From: Phytophthora hibernalis
Lineage: Eukaryota > Oomycota > Peronosporomycetes > Peronosporales > Peronosporaceae
Direction: 5' to 3'
DNA length: 64,000 nt
NCBI GenBank assembly: GCA_012656075.1
Contig: JAAKBF010000246.1
Location: 62,001-126,000, forward strand
Shown here piece by piece: positions 9,124-20,397 of the stretch (within the stretch, counting starts at the first letter, position 1; each line of letters begins with the position of its first letter). The notes below the pieces were generated by a model, which saw nothing but the letters and a program-made list of their open reading frames with translations, had not been told where the DNA came from and ran no database searches. The position numbers were made by a program, and so were the translations under genes.

Positions 9124-11375
9124 ATGCGACCCGTTGTCCGGAGTTTCCTCGCGGTGCTGCTGCTGGCGGCAAGGGGGCGGGCCGACGACACGACACTGGA
9201 CGTGCTGTGCGGTCCTCAGACTGCCAATCTGTCGATGCAGGGCGACGGGAACCAGGTCTCGTTCACGTGCGCGAATGGAACCAGTCGCAACCAGACGATG
9301 GTGAAGGACCTCCAGGTGAACGTAGAGGCCTCAACACTCACACTGGACATCCAGCAGGGAGCTGTACTAGGCACACTGTAAGTGTCTACTAGACTAGCTG
9401 TGCAGGGAGAGGATAACTGACCGGGAGAATGTGGCGCAGGAACTTCACGGGTAGGAGCGGGACACCCACACTGGTGTACTCCCAGCGGCTAAATATGAAT
9501 GCACTGGCCAATGTGTACAGCCTGTGAGTAGGCATCGACGGGTGGTGCACCCCCTGATCAGTTGCTAATGATGTTGCCTTTGTAGGCGGTTTGAGAACGT
9601 CAAATTTAGCCCCGACAGCGTGGAGCTGATACTTCCATCGACGATGAAGGACATGTGAGTGGCTATCTTTGAACGGGACTGTGGATGCTTACGGGGGCTC
9701 ATGACTGTTTGTCGTTGCTGATGCTGGATCTATACAGACACTTCAATGACATGGCCATGACAAATCTGTCGTTGGCAGATTACCCGTCCGAATTGACAGA
9801 AATGTGGGTATCTTGTGTTATTTGAAAGCTATAGTTTCTTGGCTAACAAAATCTATTCCTTCTGGTCCCATTGCAGCGACTTGCAGAATACGTCATTTGT
9901 CCAAATTCCGGCCATCCTCTTCGAGCAGGACTACAACGACAATATGAGCATGTAAGTCCGGCTATGACAGAATAATGTCAGGGAAATGCTTACATGTTGG
10001 CTCGTGCAGTAAAGTGGACTCGGCGCTTGTCGAAGAGGATACAACTTTGTCGACTGAAAGCCTCAAGAACTTACGTGCAAACCTCGGTGCTGAATTTCAA
10101 AACTTGTGTCCTATGACATCATCTACGATGCGTGTTTCACCAAACTCGTCGACGTTAAGCTGCAGCCCGAGCTCACTGTCTTCGAGTACATATGCTTCTT
10201 CAAGAACTGGAAACTTTAACAGCCCCACTTCTATTGCAGGCGGCAGCTCTAACTCCGGATCAATTGGAGATGTAAACGCCGGTGACAGTAGTGGCGGAGT
10301 ATCTACAGGCGCTCTCGTCGCAATCATCGTGGTCGTCGTCGTGGTCGCTGCGGTTCTGGCGTTCTTCATTTTACGGATGCACTTCAGGCGCAAGGCAGCA
10401 AACGTGAACGCTCAAAACGAGGCTACAACGACCCTAATGAGCAAGGGCGACGCGACTGCAGATAAAGGCTCGTTCATTTCAAACGACGAGTTCCTGCGCA
10501 ACTTCCGGCTGCCTCAGAGTGATGTGTCGCTTGTCAAGTCGGTGGGCACTGGCCGTTTGTGGATGGGCGAGTACAACAGCGAGAAGGTGATTGTAAAGCG
10601 CGTGGAATCAGAGGTGACGGACTCTTTCGTGACGAAAGCGCTCATGGCCCAGGCACGCTCGTTTGCTACGATTTCACACCCGAACATTACGAACTTGGTG
10701 GGCGTTACATGGCTGGCTGGCACAGATTTCACTGTTGTTACTGAATTCATGGACAAGGGTAACTTAAAGACTGTGCTGTCGAACACGGACGTGGATCTGG
10801 ACGTCAGTACGAAACTGCAGATGTGTCTAGATGTGGCACTAGCACTGTCCTACCTGCACGAAACTGAACAAAACCTTTGCGCGAAGAAGCTTTCCAGCCG
10901 GAAGGTACTCGTGAACAATTCTTTGAGCTGCAAACTCAGCTTGTTTGAATGCGTCCCGAGTTCTGCCAAATTGGGCGGACCGGGCAAAGATGCCACTTAT
11001 TCGTACGGCATGGGCCAGGTGGCATGGCTTGCGCCAGAGGTTATTACGCGCTCATCCCCGATGGATGCGCGCAAGAACAATATGTACGCTTTTGGCGTTT
11101 TGGTCGGCGAGATTTTCACACGGGTGTCACCGTTCCAGACACTGGTCGAGGCGCAGGGCAACACGATGTCCGACGTGGAGCTTGTAAAACGGGTTCAGCG
11201 TCAGGAGCCGCTGGTACCACACGAGAACCGGCCGGCCTTCCTGGAGGCCCCTGCTAGCATACGGCAGTTGGTTGAGCAGTGCCTTTTGTACGCACCTATG
11301 AGCCGGCCAACGGCCAAGGACCTTGTGGATGTTTTGCACCACGCCAAGGAAGAACTAGTGACAAACAGCATCTGA
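9124..11375 (+). CDS. Receptor-like TKL pseudokinase with LRR-like ectodomain
   Basis: Six exons: 9124-9377, 9440-9523, 9586-9654, 9738-9803, 9877-9951 and 10010-11375. All five introns are phase 2. The protein begins with a signal peptide (MRPVVRSFLAVLLLAARGRA) and has an ectodomain whose exons of 22-28 codons each hold one LRR-like unit (RFENVKFSPDSVELILPS; HFNDMAMTNLSLADYPSELT). A Ser/Thr-rich stalk follows, then a transmembrane helix (GALVAIIVVVVVVAAVLAFF) and a kinase-like domain. The ATP-anchoring lysine is present (VIVKRV). The catalytic loop reads CAKKLSSRKVLV where HRDLKSxNVLV is expected, and DFG is replaced by LFE, so catalysis is very unlikely. It probably acts at the plasma membrane as a scaffold or decoy receptor. 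Exon structure is well supported; ligand and partners are unknown. Confidence 0.85.
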
Positions 11376-11904
11376 AGAGGGGGAGAGTCTATTGGTGGAC
11401 GGGGGATTAGCGACCACCGCCGTTCGTGCTGTCTCCCTAGAGAAGAGTCGCCGTTCTTCGTTTTAGGTGTTGATGCTCCGCGGACCTAAAGTGAAAATAT
11501 TTTGTATTTCTTGGGGCTTCTCAACTATCAGGGTTGGTAACGTGCAAATTTTCGACTCGCTTGCCATTGATGGTAACAATCTCGATGAAATCTATGGCAA
11601 CCTATTAATAGCCGTTTAGCACGATGAAGGCACATTCAGATCGCGCACAGCAGCATACGTATACAGCAACACACTAACAGCACTGCAAATTTATGGCATT
11701 GGAATTTGTCGCAAAGGCGTGGTGAACGATCACCACGACGATAACAGTGAATGGGTACAGCAGCAAGAAATGAGAGTTTCGCGTACTCATGTCGTGTAAG
11801 CACTTGTTTCTGCCTTGCAAATAAAATAGTCGGGATTGCAGTCCTAAAGCAACCAGTCGTCCGTTGGATTGTCGTCGATAAATGCACGAGTTTCCCTTGG
11901 CCGA
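11376..11904. other. No gene seen; 3' regions of convergent genes
   Basis: This lies between the stop of the pseudokinase (plus) and the stop of the ankyrin gene (minus). The only sequence detail noted is a CCTATTAATAG palindrome near 11600. Confidence 0.5.
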
Positions 11905-14543
11905 TCAGACTTCAGCCGAGGTTTTGGCTCCAACCAATTGTCGTATCCGCCATTGGTCCCACCAAGTCTCTGTAATTCCCGCGTCGCGTACCGTCTTCGT
12001 CGCATGCAAAACACGTTTGAGTTGTTCCGAATAGGCTTGGTCAACAGTAGTCAGGCCCTTACTATCCTTGAGATGCGGATCGGCACCACTACGTAGAAGC
12101 AGCCACACTACAGCGGGTTTGTCCATGAATACTGCCTTGTGCAGCGCCGTAGATCTGTCGCGCTCAATGGTGGCATTCGGATTCGCCCCCAGTTAAAAGT
12201 AGCTGTACAATCGCGGCATGACCTTTCTCGGCTGCAAGGTGTAGTGCATTGGACCCGTCAGCAGAGCGTACGTCGAGGTTCACTCGTTTTTTCAATAAAT
12301 GACGAACAACGTCGGCATAGCCATTGAAAGCAGCCACCCGAAGAGCTGTGAAACCACTTCGCGTTATGCAATTTTCCGGGTCGGCCCCTTTCATGAGGAG
12401 GTGCTGCACAACATCGGCATGTCCTCCCAAAGCAGCCAGCAAGCGGTGTGAATCCACTGGGGGTTGCAGTATCTAATTGCGACCATTCTACGAGCAGACA
12501 CCTCACCATTTCCAAGTTGCCAACCTGCGCAGCCCAGCAAAGTGGAGTGAAGTTGTTACCGTCCCATCGCACTTCGATGTCCACATCGCGGGCAAAAACA
12601 CTTCGGACTCTCTCTAAATCGTTGCGTTGCACAGCAGCCAACAAGTCGATATCGTTTGAAGATGGAGGCCGAGCCCTCTCGTAGCTGAGGTACGATGGCG
12701 GCGGTCCTGAACAGCTCCAGTTACCGCGAATGCGGCTGGTCAGGTCCTCAGTGGCGCGATCATCTTGATTGTCCGCTTGACACGACCTTGATCTGCCGTG
12801 TTCTGCTTCCCATCAACCACTGCCGCAGCAGTTGTGGCACCAAGTCTCAACTCTGTCTAACCCTCGTCATTTTGAAGCATGACAATTTTATCCTCGTGTT
12901 TCACTGTTTTGTCGTCTCCCATCATCACGATGCTTTCATTGTTTCCTCTTCTGCTGTGATCACTGCTGACATTGCTCTTGAAACTTTCGGTGGTTGGCTC
13001 TACAGCCGGTTCTTCCATAGGAGCCGAGGTTTGATTGTCGTCATTCGATATATGTTGCCTTCACTTCCAGCGGGAGCGTTGGCCATGTCCAGTATTCCAA
13101 GCACGCGATCATGAATGGCATAATCTCGTGCAAGCTTACCAGTTGCGTCGGCTAAGTTCACGTTGGCACCGTTCAATAGGAGGCACTCCACCATCTCGTA
13201 GTCGCCTTGTTCAGCGGCAGCATGTAACGACGTCAAACCACCAACAGTAGAGGCAGCGTTTGCGTCAGCGCCCTTTCGAGCAAGTATCGAGCGACGTCAG
13301 CAAAACCCTTGAAATCAGCGGAGTGACACCATCGGATCGCCCTCTATCGTCAATTTCTGCTCCATGTGTCGCGTGGTGAATTACGAGCGACAAATTGCCT
13401 GCTTCCACCGCAAAGAGCAACTTCATTCTCGAGTCGTGTCTCCCCAAAGCCCGTACAACGTCAGGGTCGTCCGCGTAGTCGTGCGCACGGTTGCCGCGAG
13501 CGTCAAGACTGCGCGGATCAACTCCTTCTTGCAGCAGCAAATTAACCATCGCCGCACCACCTCGAGCACCTGCAGCTTTCACTGCAAGGTGAAGCGCTGA
13601 GCTGCCATCTTTCATCGCTGCAGAGCGATCTGCTCCCGCTGCAAGTAGAACACACGCAATCTCCACGCGGCCCGAGCCACCTGCTGCAACCAGCATCGCC
13701 GTCTCATCCTCCGGTCCACAAGACTCCAGATCGACCCTTTTTGTAACCAAGAACTCGACCGCTTCCAGTTCCCCGGCCGCCACCGCATTCAGTAACGCCG
13801 TCTTGCGATCGAACGCGGCCAGCATCTGGGCGATCTCCTGGCAGTCGGCAGTCGGCAGTCACATACTCCCTCGCCCGTTTGCCAGCGCCATCTGTGCGTT
13901 GCGTGGACGCCCAGCCCCGTAGCAGCTCGGCCACAATGTCTGTGAAGCCGCCTTGCACCGCCACGTGCAGTGCCGACCCGCCCGAGGCTATAGCGACGTC
14001 TGCACAGGCCTTCCGATGCAACAAATACACCACCACGTCAGCGTATCCAGCTTTACTGGCGAGACACAGAGCGGTGGCTCCGTCGGGTCCTCGGAACTCG
14101 ACTTGGGCGCCATGTCTCGCTAGGAACTACACCGCCTCCAATTGCCCCCACTGGCGGCCGCCATGAGAGCCGTGGACTTGTGATACTCGGCATCTACGGG
14201 CACTCCGGTCTTCACGAGCGCTCGCACGAGGCCGATCTTAGCGGCCGAAGCCAGCGACTTGGCTGCCTGGTGCGAGTGCACCGACACGCCCGAGGCCAGC
14301 AGCTGCCGCACGATCGTTTCACTGGCTCGGTCATTACCAGGAATGCTGCGACGGCGGTGGCTGCTGGGGCGTCGGTTCCTTGGCGTGGGGTCGCTGCCGG
14401 TCGAGCTGCCGGAGGACACACGTGAGCGACGCAGGAGGGACGTCGGACGTGTCGACGCTGACGGCGGACGAGAAGCTGGCGGACGCGGCGGATCGAGATA
14501 GGAAGGAGCCGCTCACAGGCCGAGACCCACTCGGAGGCGGCAT
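11905..14543 (-). pseudogene. Large ankyrin-repeat protein gene, frame-broken
   Basis: The minus strand shows about a dozen ankyrin repeats in two blocks. Block 1 (about 14370-13010) includes GGSALHVAVQGGFTDIVAEL and GLTSLHAAAEQGDYEMVECL. Block 2 (about 12640-11960) includes FTALRVAAFNGYADVVRHL and STALHKAVFMDKPAVVWLL. A hydrophilic linker (about 13000-12680, EEPAVEPTTESFKS) separates them, and the Ser-rich N-terminus starts MPPPSGSRPVSGSFLS. The frame changes at about 14419, 14135, 13850, 13305, 13270, 12460 and 12190, and there is one TAG near 14130. Most breaks are single bases; the one at 13850 is a 7-base unit. It is either a pseudogene or a real gene with consensus errors. Ankyrin arrays mediate protein binding; no other domain was seen. 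Confidence 0.7.
13840..13860. repeat. Three tandem copies of GGCAGTC inside the ankyrin gene
   Basis: GGCAGTC occurs three times head to tail. Removing one 7-base unit would restore the ankyrin frame across this point (EYVTADC followed by QEIAQMLAAF), so the unit number decides the reading frame. Confidence 0.8.
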
Positions 14544-14818
14544 GGACGGAGATGTTGGCTTGATGACGCGAATTCGAGTCTGACGAGCTGTGAGAAGGTT
14601 TTCTTCCTTGGGTGATGAGTAGTGAAGGCTTCACCGGACGACGAGACGACGCACATATAGCGATACATGTATGCAGCTGGATTGCTTGCTGCTGGCCTTC
14701 TCTGCTGCTGGGGTGATTGTTGTGAGGTGTGAGGAGAGTGCAATCAAGTATTGAGGGTGATTCACAACGTGTGAAGGTGTTGAAGAACACGCACGAGGAT
14801 TGGGAAGAGACTTTAGAC
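14544..14818. other. Upstream region of ankyrin gene
   Basis: The likely promoter and 5' leader of the minus-strand ankyrin gene. The ORFs here have no recognisable domain. Confidence 0.4.
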
Positions 14819-15104
14819 GTTGTACACAGTGCTTCCTAAAATACTATGGAAGAGGAGGGTCGTCCACAGCCTACCCTCAATTATTGAATCTGAAAACGAA
14901 TATTGAAACATCAATTATTGCAATTTTTAATGGATGATTTCATTGGTCAAAAGCCACTTTTTCGTACTCGTGATTAGGTAAAATTCATCAAGTAACTGGG
15001 TTGAACAATCAATTATTGTAGGGTATCATCTTGCTTAGGAAATCAATTATGCGCCGCATATTATGGCAATGTACCATATATTTTTAGGAAGCACTGGTTG
15101 TACA
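14819..15104. mobile_element. hAT-type MITE, 270 bp, with 8-bp target duplication
   Basis: The element runs from 14827 to 15096. Its ends are inverted: CAGTGCTTCCTAAAA on the left and TTTTAGGAAGCACTG on the right, with imperfect pairing further in (ACTATGG / CCATATA). It is flanked by identical GTTGTACA octamers (14819-14826 and 15097-15104). CAGTG ends plus an 8-bp duplication are the hallmarks of hAT elements. The interior is AT-rich, has no ORF and repeats ATCAATTATT several times. It lies just upstream of the ankyrin gene. Confidence 0.85.
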
Positions 15105-16763
15105 CTGTATTTTGTTAATAAATAAATACATGTATCGATGCTAGCACACTACACTGACATAGTGCAGAATCTGCAGTGCAGATCCTTGAAGGAGGAAGGT
15201 GGTTAGAGTTATTGCTATTGCCTATGCTAGAAGGTTGGGCTTTGACTCAAGGAGCCAAATGACGTGTTCAACTTGTGACATAGACTCGACCGTTCTCCAT
15301 CCTATTAATAGCACTGTTAGAAAATACAAATACCCTTTAAACTCGTGGTAGTCTAACTCGTGGTAGTCTACCACTGGTAGACACTGTCTCTGACACAGCG
15401 CTCCCCCAAGCCACTGGATCTCCTCTGGCACGCGAATGTACATCATTTTGGTCTTGTTGTCGCCCTCAATACGTTGTGCCAGTGCTGGTTTTGCCGGTAC
15501 AAACCCGTTTAAACTGCAGATTTATTGGATCGATCCGGATTGATCCGCCAGCGAACTGCACAAAAGCCACAGCATGAAGTGGATTCCGCATTCAGCACGC
15601 GCGCGCATCCAGCTCTCTTCCAATGCGCCAGAAAGCAGAGCAAGCCTGCATCGCAAAGGGTATGAGATTACATGTAAGCTTACTGAAGGGCGTCGTGATG
15701 TTAACCCTTCTAATCCGAATTAAATTCTCGAGAATCCGTTACTCTTATTAATAATATATTAAATAAAGAGTACCGGTACTGGAATTGTTAAATTCCAGCA
15801 ATTCATAGGGGGCGTAGCCCCCTTTAATCAAAAATACATCCATCACTTTACCCTTCTTACCACATGCATTTACTCCTTTTACGAAACCCTTGTTTAAAGT
15901 TTCAAAGTGTGTTAGGGTCGATGAACTATCATGGCAGTCATCTTCAAATGAAATTTACCTATAACGACGAAAAGAAAACTTTTTCGGGCCTTCAAATAGA
16001 AAGTGGAGGTTTTCACCCATCGCGAGAGAACTAACGGTCCTTAAACTGTGGACAACTTTTAGTCATATCCGGAAGGGTCGCTTTTGTATCAGAAAAGATG
16101 AGCACGTCAACGATTCCGTTTTCGAATCGAAGAATTATGCGGTCTCCCGCGTCGAACCCTGTTAAATCGTCCGTGCGATCCTAATTTAGAACGCAAAAGC
16201 AGGTAAATCAGAGCGCCAGGCCACGAAGGGGCGCGGGTAAATATCTTTGAGAGGTTATGGCTCTCGTAAAAGTCTCGACTAAGTACGTTAAAAGCACTGA
16301 TTTCGCGCACTGTACTATGTTATAGGTGGCCCCAGCAACGAAGGGCGCCAAGATTCTCGGAAACGCAAACGTCGGGATTTTTGCATTCGTTGCGTTCATG
16401 GTACGTGCGCAACCAAGAAGAAAAACAGTGAGTTGGCGTGAAAAGACAGATTTAGTATGGACACTGTTTGAACCGAAAGGATCGAATTTGAAATGTGAAG
16501 GAACGTGTTTTGCGTAGCTCTGTGTAGACTATCGCTTGCAGTGGAAAGTTGTGATTGTGCAAATTTGTATTTTTGTCAGTAGTTAATGAAGGTTGTTTGA
16601 ACAAGATGCGGCTCTACATTCAGCGCGACGCTCAACGCGCTTCCGCGCCCAGCATTTGTGAGACCTCACTTCGCAATTTGCAGTCCCAAGCGCAAGTGGT
16701 CGCACGCACACCCGCTCACCTCGCCGTCCTCAACGCTCTTGGCAAAGACAACAACACGCCTCG
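15105..16763. other. No supported gene; one GC hairpin
   Basis: Long AT-rich non-coding stretch. At 15807-15823 AGGGGGC and GCCCCCT pair around a 3-base loop inside otherwise AT-rich DNA. An open 78-base segment at 16326-16400 flanked by AG and GTACGT could be an exon but has no partner. An ORF at 16604-16800 runs into the next gene in another frame (ending LAVLNALGKDNNTP) and may be its true N-terminus behind a one-base shift. Confidence 0.4.
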
Positions 16764-17417
16764 ATGGATGTATTGGACGCTATTCGCCATGACGTCCTGA
16801 AGCAGCAGGAAGAAGAAACGGTCAACTACTTCACCAGGGTCTCGGACTTCCGCGAATTCATCATGACGCAGCCTGCATCGGACGTCAGCGTGACCATCAA
16901 GATGTGCTGTCTTTCAGCAGAGCGCCTCAATACTGAGAAAGGTACTCGGGTGACTATCATTGACGGCTCCCAGCACGGTGTTTTCGAGCTCACGGCGGAA
17001 GCTCTGAACGACCTCACCCCCGGCAAGCGCAAGGCTTACATCGCCCAGCTCACGGTTTGGGACGAGATGGTCAAAAATAGAGGGAGTCGCGCTTCGAATT
17101 TGGTTTTCCGTCCAGGGGCTTTGTTCGAGTTCCGGCAGATCGACGGCGTTGGCTTCTACGCGGACATTCCTATAGGTCGCTTGCAGTTCGAGAGTGACAC
17201 CGGCAAGATTATGGAGGTGCTGCCTCCATCAATCAAGCGCAAGGCGCCGAGTGGACTTTACAAGAAGAGGGCAAAGGCGAAGACGCAAGAGTCGACGTCA
17301 AGTCAGAGTACTGCGGACAAGAATGATGACGAAGACGTGTCCATGGAAACTGAGAGCAAGACGGAGGAGTCGGTCGTCGCGGTGCGAACTCGAAGCAACA
17401 GTGTTACATGCGCTTGA
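16764..17417 (+). CDS. Unknown 217-residue protein with basic and acidic tail
   Basis: The ORF begins MDVLDAIRHDVLKQQEEE. Its middle (about residues 40-160) is rich in alternating hydrophobic residues (RVTIIDGSQHGVFELTAEAL, GALFEFRQIDGVGFYADI) and looks like a folded beta-rich domain. The C-terminus is a basic run (KRKAPSGLYKKRAKAK) followed by a Ser/Glu/Asp-rich tail, which suggests a nuclear or nucleic-acid-binding protein. I do not recognise the family. The upstream frame ending at 16800 may belong to the same protein. An OB-like or transposon-associated role is conceivable but not shown. Confidence 0.45.
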   Translation: MDVLDAIRHDVLKQQEEETVNYFTRVSDFREFIMTQPASDVSVTIKMCCLSAERLNTEKGTRVTIIDGSQHGVFELTAEALNDLTPGKRKAYIAQLTVWDEMVKNRGSRASNLVFRPGALFEFRQIDGVGFYADIPIGRLQFESDTGKIMEVLPPSIKRKAPSGLYKKRAKAKTQESTSSQSTADKNDDEDVSMETESKTEESVVAVRTRSNSVTCA

Positions 17418-17559
17418 TTTGCGCGGCGCCGGACACCAACGAGCATGCGTGTGATGATGTAAGTACCCGACTACGGGCTCAGGGAGGTTGGAGTAGTGTC
17501 GAGATACGCTGTATTATTGATGTTGAACTAGTGAGAGCAGAGTAGTTCGTAATTTCCTT

Positions 17560-18858
17560 TTACGACAGAGAGAAGATGATTGATTGGAATGCATTTGGCT
17601 CTTTGGAGATGTTGGCTATCTGCCGTACAGTTTCAGTTTGAAAAAGTGGCTGGAATATATCCCGGCCGGGCTGTACGATAGGGTAGGCGATGAAAATGGA
17701 ATTTTCGTGTAAAAAGTGACGATACGACGAAGACGCGTCACGCTGGTAAGACTGCTGTCACTTTCTATCTCGCCGCGGATGCGATGCGACAGCTAACGTT
17801 GGATTCGGTTTTGGCTCGGGATGAAGACGATGTGGCCCGACGTATTGAGCGGCGTCAAGATGGCGTACGTCTCGACAACGTATAATTTTTGAGTATGAGC
17901 TAATTTGCTACAGTGGGGAGTGCATCGTTCCGTGCTGCTGGCATTCGCAGAGTACGAAGATGTCATGCAGAATGTGTATGTGTACAGGTCGCGGCATCGG
18001 CTGGAGCCCGTACGTTTAACTCGAGGAACGATCATTAGATGTATGCGCTGATTTTTACTAACAATGAAAATATATAGGATGCATTTCTGTTCTGCAGCTA
18101 TGAGTCCCTTGCTGGACTGAGCGATACCTGTGGCGAAAACTACGAAAACCGCATCGTACGTTTAATAAACGGTGTGTTTCCTTTTGAACTGTGGTCGCTG
18201 GGACTAACGTACAGCAGACTCAGACAGAATGTGTTCGAGGTCACTGCTTCACGGGGATGAATTGCGGAAATCAACGGATGCAAAATGGTGTTCAAGCGCG
18301 ACCTGCCCTTAGAAGCGTCGAAGGAAAAGGCGTTGGTTTGTTCTCGGACGGCGCAATCGAGGAAGGTGCTCTCGTTGCACAGTATGTTGGGGAGGTGATC
18401 ACGCGGAAAATGTATGTGAACCGCGAGCGAAATGTATGTACTTCTATTTGCTGTCATGCTTATTGGAACAATCTAACGGATCTGCGGTTCGAACGCTTAA
18501 AAAGCTTGTGAATTCCACCAGGATTTACGGTCTGGCCGTGACGGTTGCTGAAGTTATTGACGCTCGTTGTTTTGGAGGGATGGCACGCTTTGCGAATCAT
18601 TCATGCAACCCAAATTGTGAAGTTCAGCGGTGGGAAGTTGCGGGGAAACCTGCTGCGGGTTGTTCGCAACGTGTGATATTGAAGGCGGCCATGAGATCAC
18701 AATCAATTATGGTAGTAGTCTGTCTCGGGAGCGTCAGGTGGGCGATAATGTTATTTTGGTTCTGCAATATCAGCAAATTGCTAAGTGCTCATGTTTTCTG
18801 CTACCAGACTCGAGAACGATGTCTATGCGGTGAACCAAACTGCAGAGGGTTCGTCTAG
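17560..18858 (+). CDS. SET-domain histone lysine methyltransferase (AWS-SET-post-SET)
   Basis: Visible exons are up to 17864, 17914-18009, 18078-18155, 18218-18433 (or to about 18413), 18522-18737 and 18808-18858, with GTACGT or GTATGT donors. The AWS region reads CGENYENR...TECVRGHCFTGMNCGNQRMQ. The SET domain contains GKGVGLFSDGAIEEGALVAQ, YVGEVITRK, RFANHSCNPNCEVQRW and GLFATCDIEGGHEITINYG, and the post-SET reads RCLCGEPNCRGF. This is the SET2/ASH1 arrangement, expected to methylate H3 lysines in the nucleus. One base appears missing near 18650. The splice at 18433/18522 is one base out of phase unless the donor at 18413 is used. The N-terminus is unresolved: readable protein (LKKWLEYIPAGLYDR) starts near 17610 with another one-base shift near 17700. 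The second AWS cysteine is a tyrosine. Confidence 0.75.
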
Positions 18859-19239
18859 CTGCACCAACATGCCATCAGAGTAGATAAACTCCTCCGTTCA
18901 ATACGTCGTGGTAGCTGTTTAAATTGCTCATTGGATGCACAAAAATCGATCAGGTGAAATACATAAATTAACAGCGAAGACATGAAATGCGGCAGGATTT
19001 TTCCCGTATCCGAATCAGCACACAGCATCTGCGAATTGGTGACAACATGGTATCCAAGGTTTTATTCAGTCACCATCGCGAAGTGTAGCATTAATATATA
19101 CGTTCCACGAGCTCACATGATTTATTGTGAGGTGGTGGCTTCTGTGAACTGAAGAGTAGCTTATGATTCGCGCGACAGAGTGGGTCGCTGTGTAGGTTCA
19201 ATGATGATGGAGCATTAGTAGGATCGATAGAATTGGAGC
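18859..19239. other. No gene seen
   Basis: AT-rich spacer downstream of the SET gene with no recognised repeat or RNA. Confidence 0.5.
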
Positions 19240-20395
19240 ATTATTGTGCATGCTCGAGAAGCTAGTGCTTTGGAAGATAATTGTGCGGTGGCAACTAGTG
19301 ATGTGAAGCGTGAATCAAATCTGTGTAGGCGCTGCAATTTGCTTCAACTGCACAATGAGTACCGAAATGTCCGTTCAAGTGATGTCGTCGCAGGAAAGCC
19401 TAGCCTGTCGAAGCTAAAGGTACTTGGTTAACCCATCACGCGGGCCATTTCATCGAATCTTTGATTTTCTAGTTCAACCGCTCACGCAGTGAGCCACCAT
19501 ACGTGGACATGAATGATTCACACCGACGGATCTGTCGAGATGGATACATCAATTTAGCGTCGAAGGATAGCAGTCGAGGGAGTGCAGTACTGAAAAGTTC
19601 ACTCTAGCATTTGTGCATTGCTGTCACCATGGGTTCGAGCCGAAAACCTATGACTCGGCGAGGCAAGGCAGCTCGAAGAGCGCTTAAAGTGGCTGCGGGT
19701 GTTAGTGTAGCTAAGTCGACACCACGTCGCTCATTGCAGCATCAGCCGCAGCCATCTATTGAAGATACAGAACTGGCTAAGCAGGACTCCAGGATAGCGC
19801 CTTTCAACGAAACTAGGAAGCGAATGTAGCGGCCCAGCTCCTACCTCCGGCCAAAACACGACGAAAGAGAGGAGCTGGGGCAGGTGCAAGCGAAGCCGAG
19901 AACCTGGAGTCTGATAAAAATGGCTCGTAATGTGTTGTTAAATTTGCAATAGTTCGCGAGGTAGTTTAACTGTACAAACGCCGCTCACTTGATTGTAGAT
20001 TTCTTCGCATCTATTGACAAACCCTTGATTCATGTGTGCGATTGCTGTGGAGAAATTGCAAACTCCGATCAAGCTGTACGCAAGCTGTATGACCCTGAAG
20101 CAGACTTCTTTAGTCCTCTTCACAATGAGGCGGGTGTTGTGGAGATCATCGATGAAGGACTCGTGCGAAATTCGTCGGATGGGATTGATTCGATCTGGCT
20201 ATGCAGTAGGTGTTACCAGTCACTACGAACACGCAACCCTCCTAATTTGCCGGTGTAGCGGGTTCCGCATTGCAGCAGTGCCAGATGAACTCGCTGCTCT
20301 TAGCAGGATGGAGGCTAGACTCATCGGACTGGGGATATCGTTCACTACATGCGTGAATTTGTACCGTGACGGGCAAGAATTCAAGCGGGGAATGC
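19240..20395 (+). mobile_element. Helitron-like ORF fragment (decayed)
   Basis: Plus-strand pieces in changing frames: LCRRCNLLQLHNEYRNVRSS (about 19320), a basic stretch KPMTRRGKAARRALKVAAG (about 19650), and at 19989-20258 a zinc-binding segment with CDCCGEIANS and LCSRCYQSL, followed by ELAALSRMEARLIGLGISF. Paired CxxC motifs followed by an L-S-R-x-E-x-R-L-I segment resemble the region (DUF6570) upstream of Helitron helicase-like domains. No replication initiator or helicase motif is present. It is cut at about 20395 by gypsy A sequence. Confidence 0.45.
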
Positions 20396-20397
20396 AA

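Noticed and set aside
9124..9377. Secreted RXLR or CRN effector candidate
   Set aside because: There is a signal peptide, but no RXLR-EER or LFLAK-type motif, and splicing links it to a transmembrane pseudokinase. No other effector-type ORF with these motifs was found in the window.
12695..13114. 139-codon plus-strand ORF
   Set aside because: Lies opposite the ankyrin linker and repeat region, with no recognisable motif and no start context.
15222..15446. 74-codon minus ORF with internal TCTAACTCGTGGTAG duplication
   Set aside because: Short, no domain, in a non-coding AT-rich stretch; the small tandem duplication alone is not evidence of a gene.
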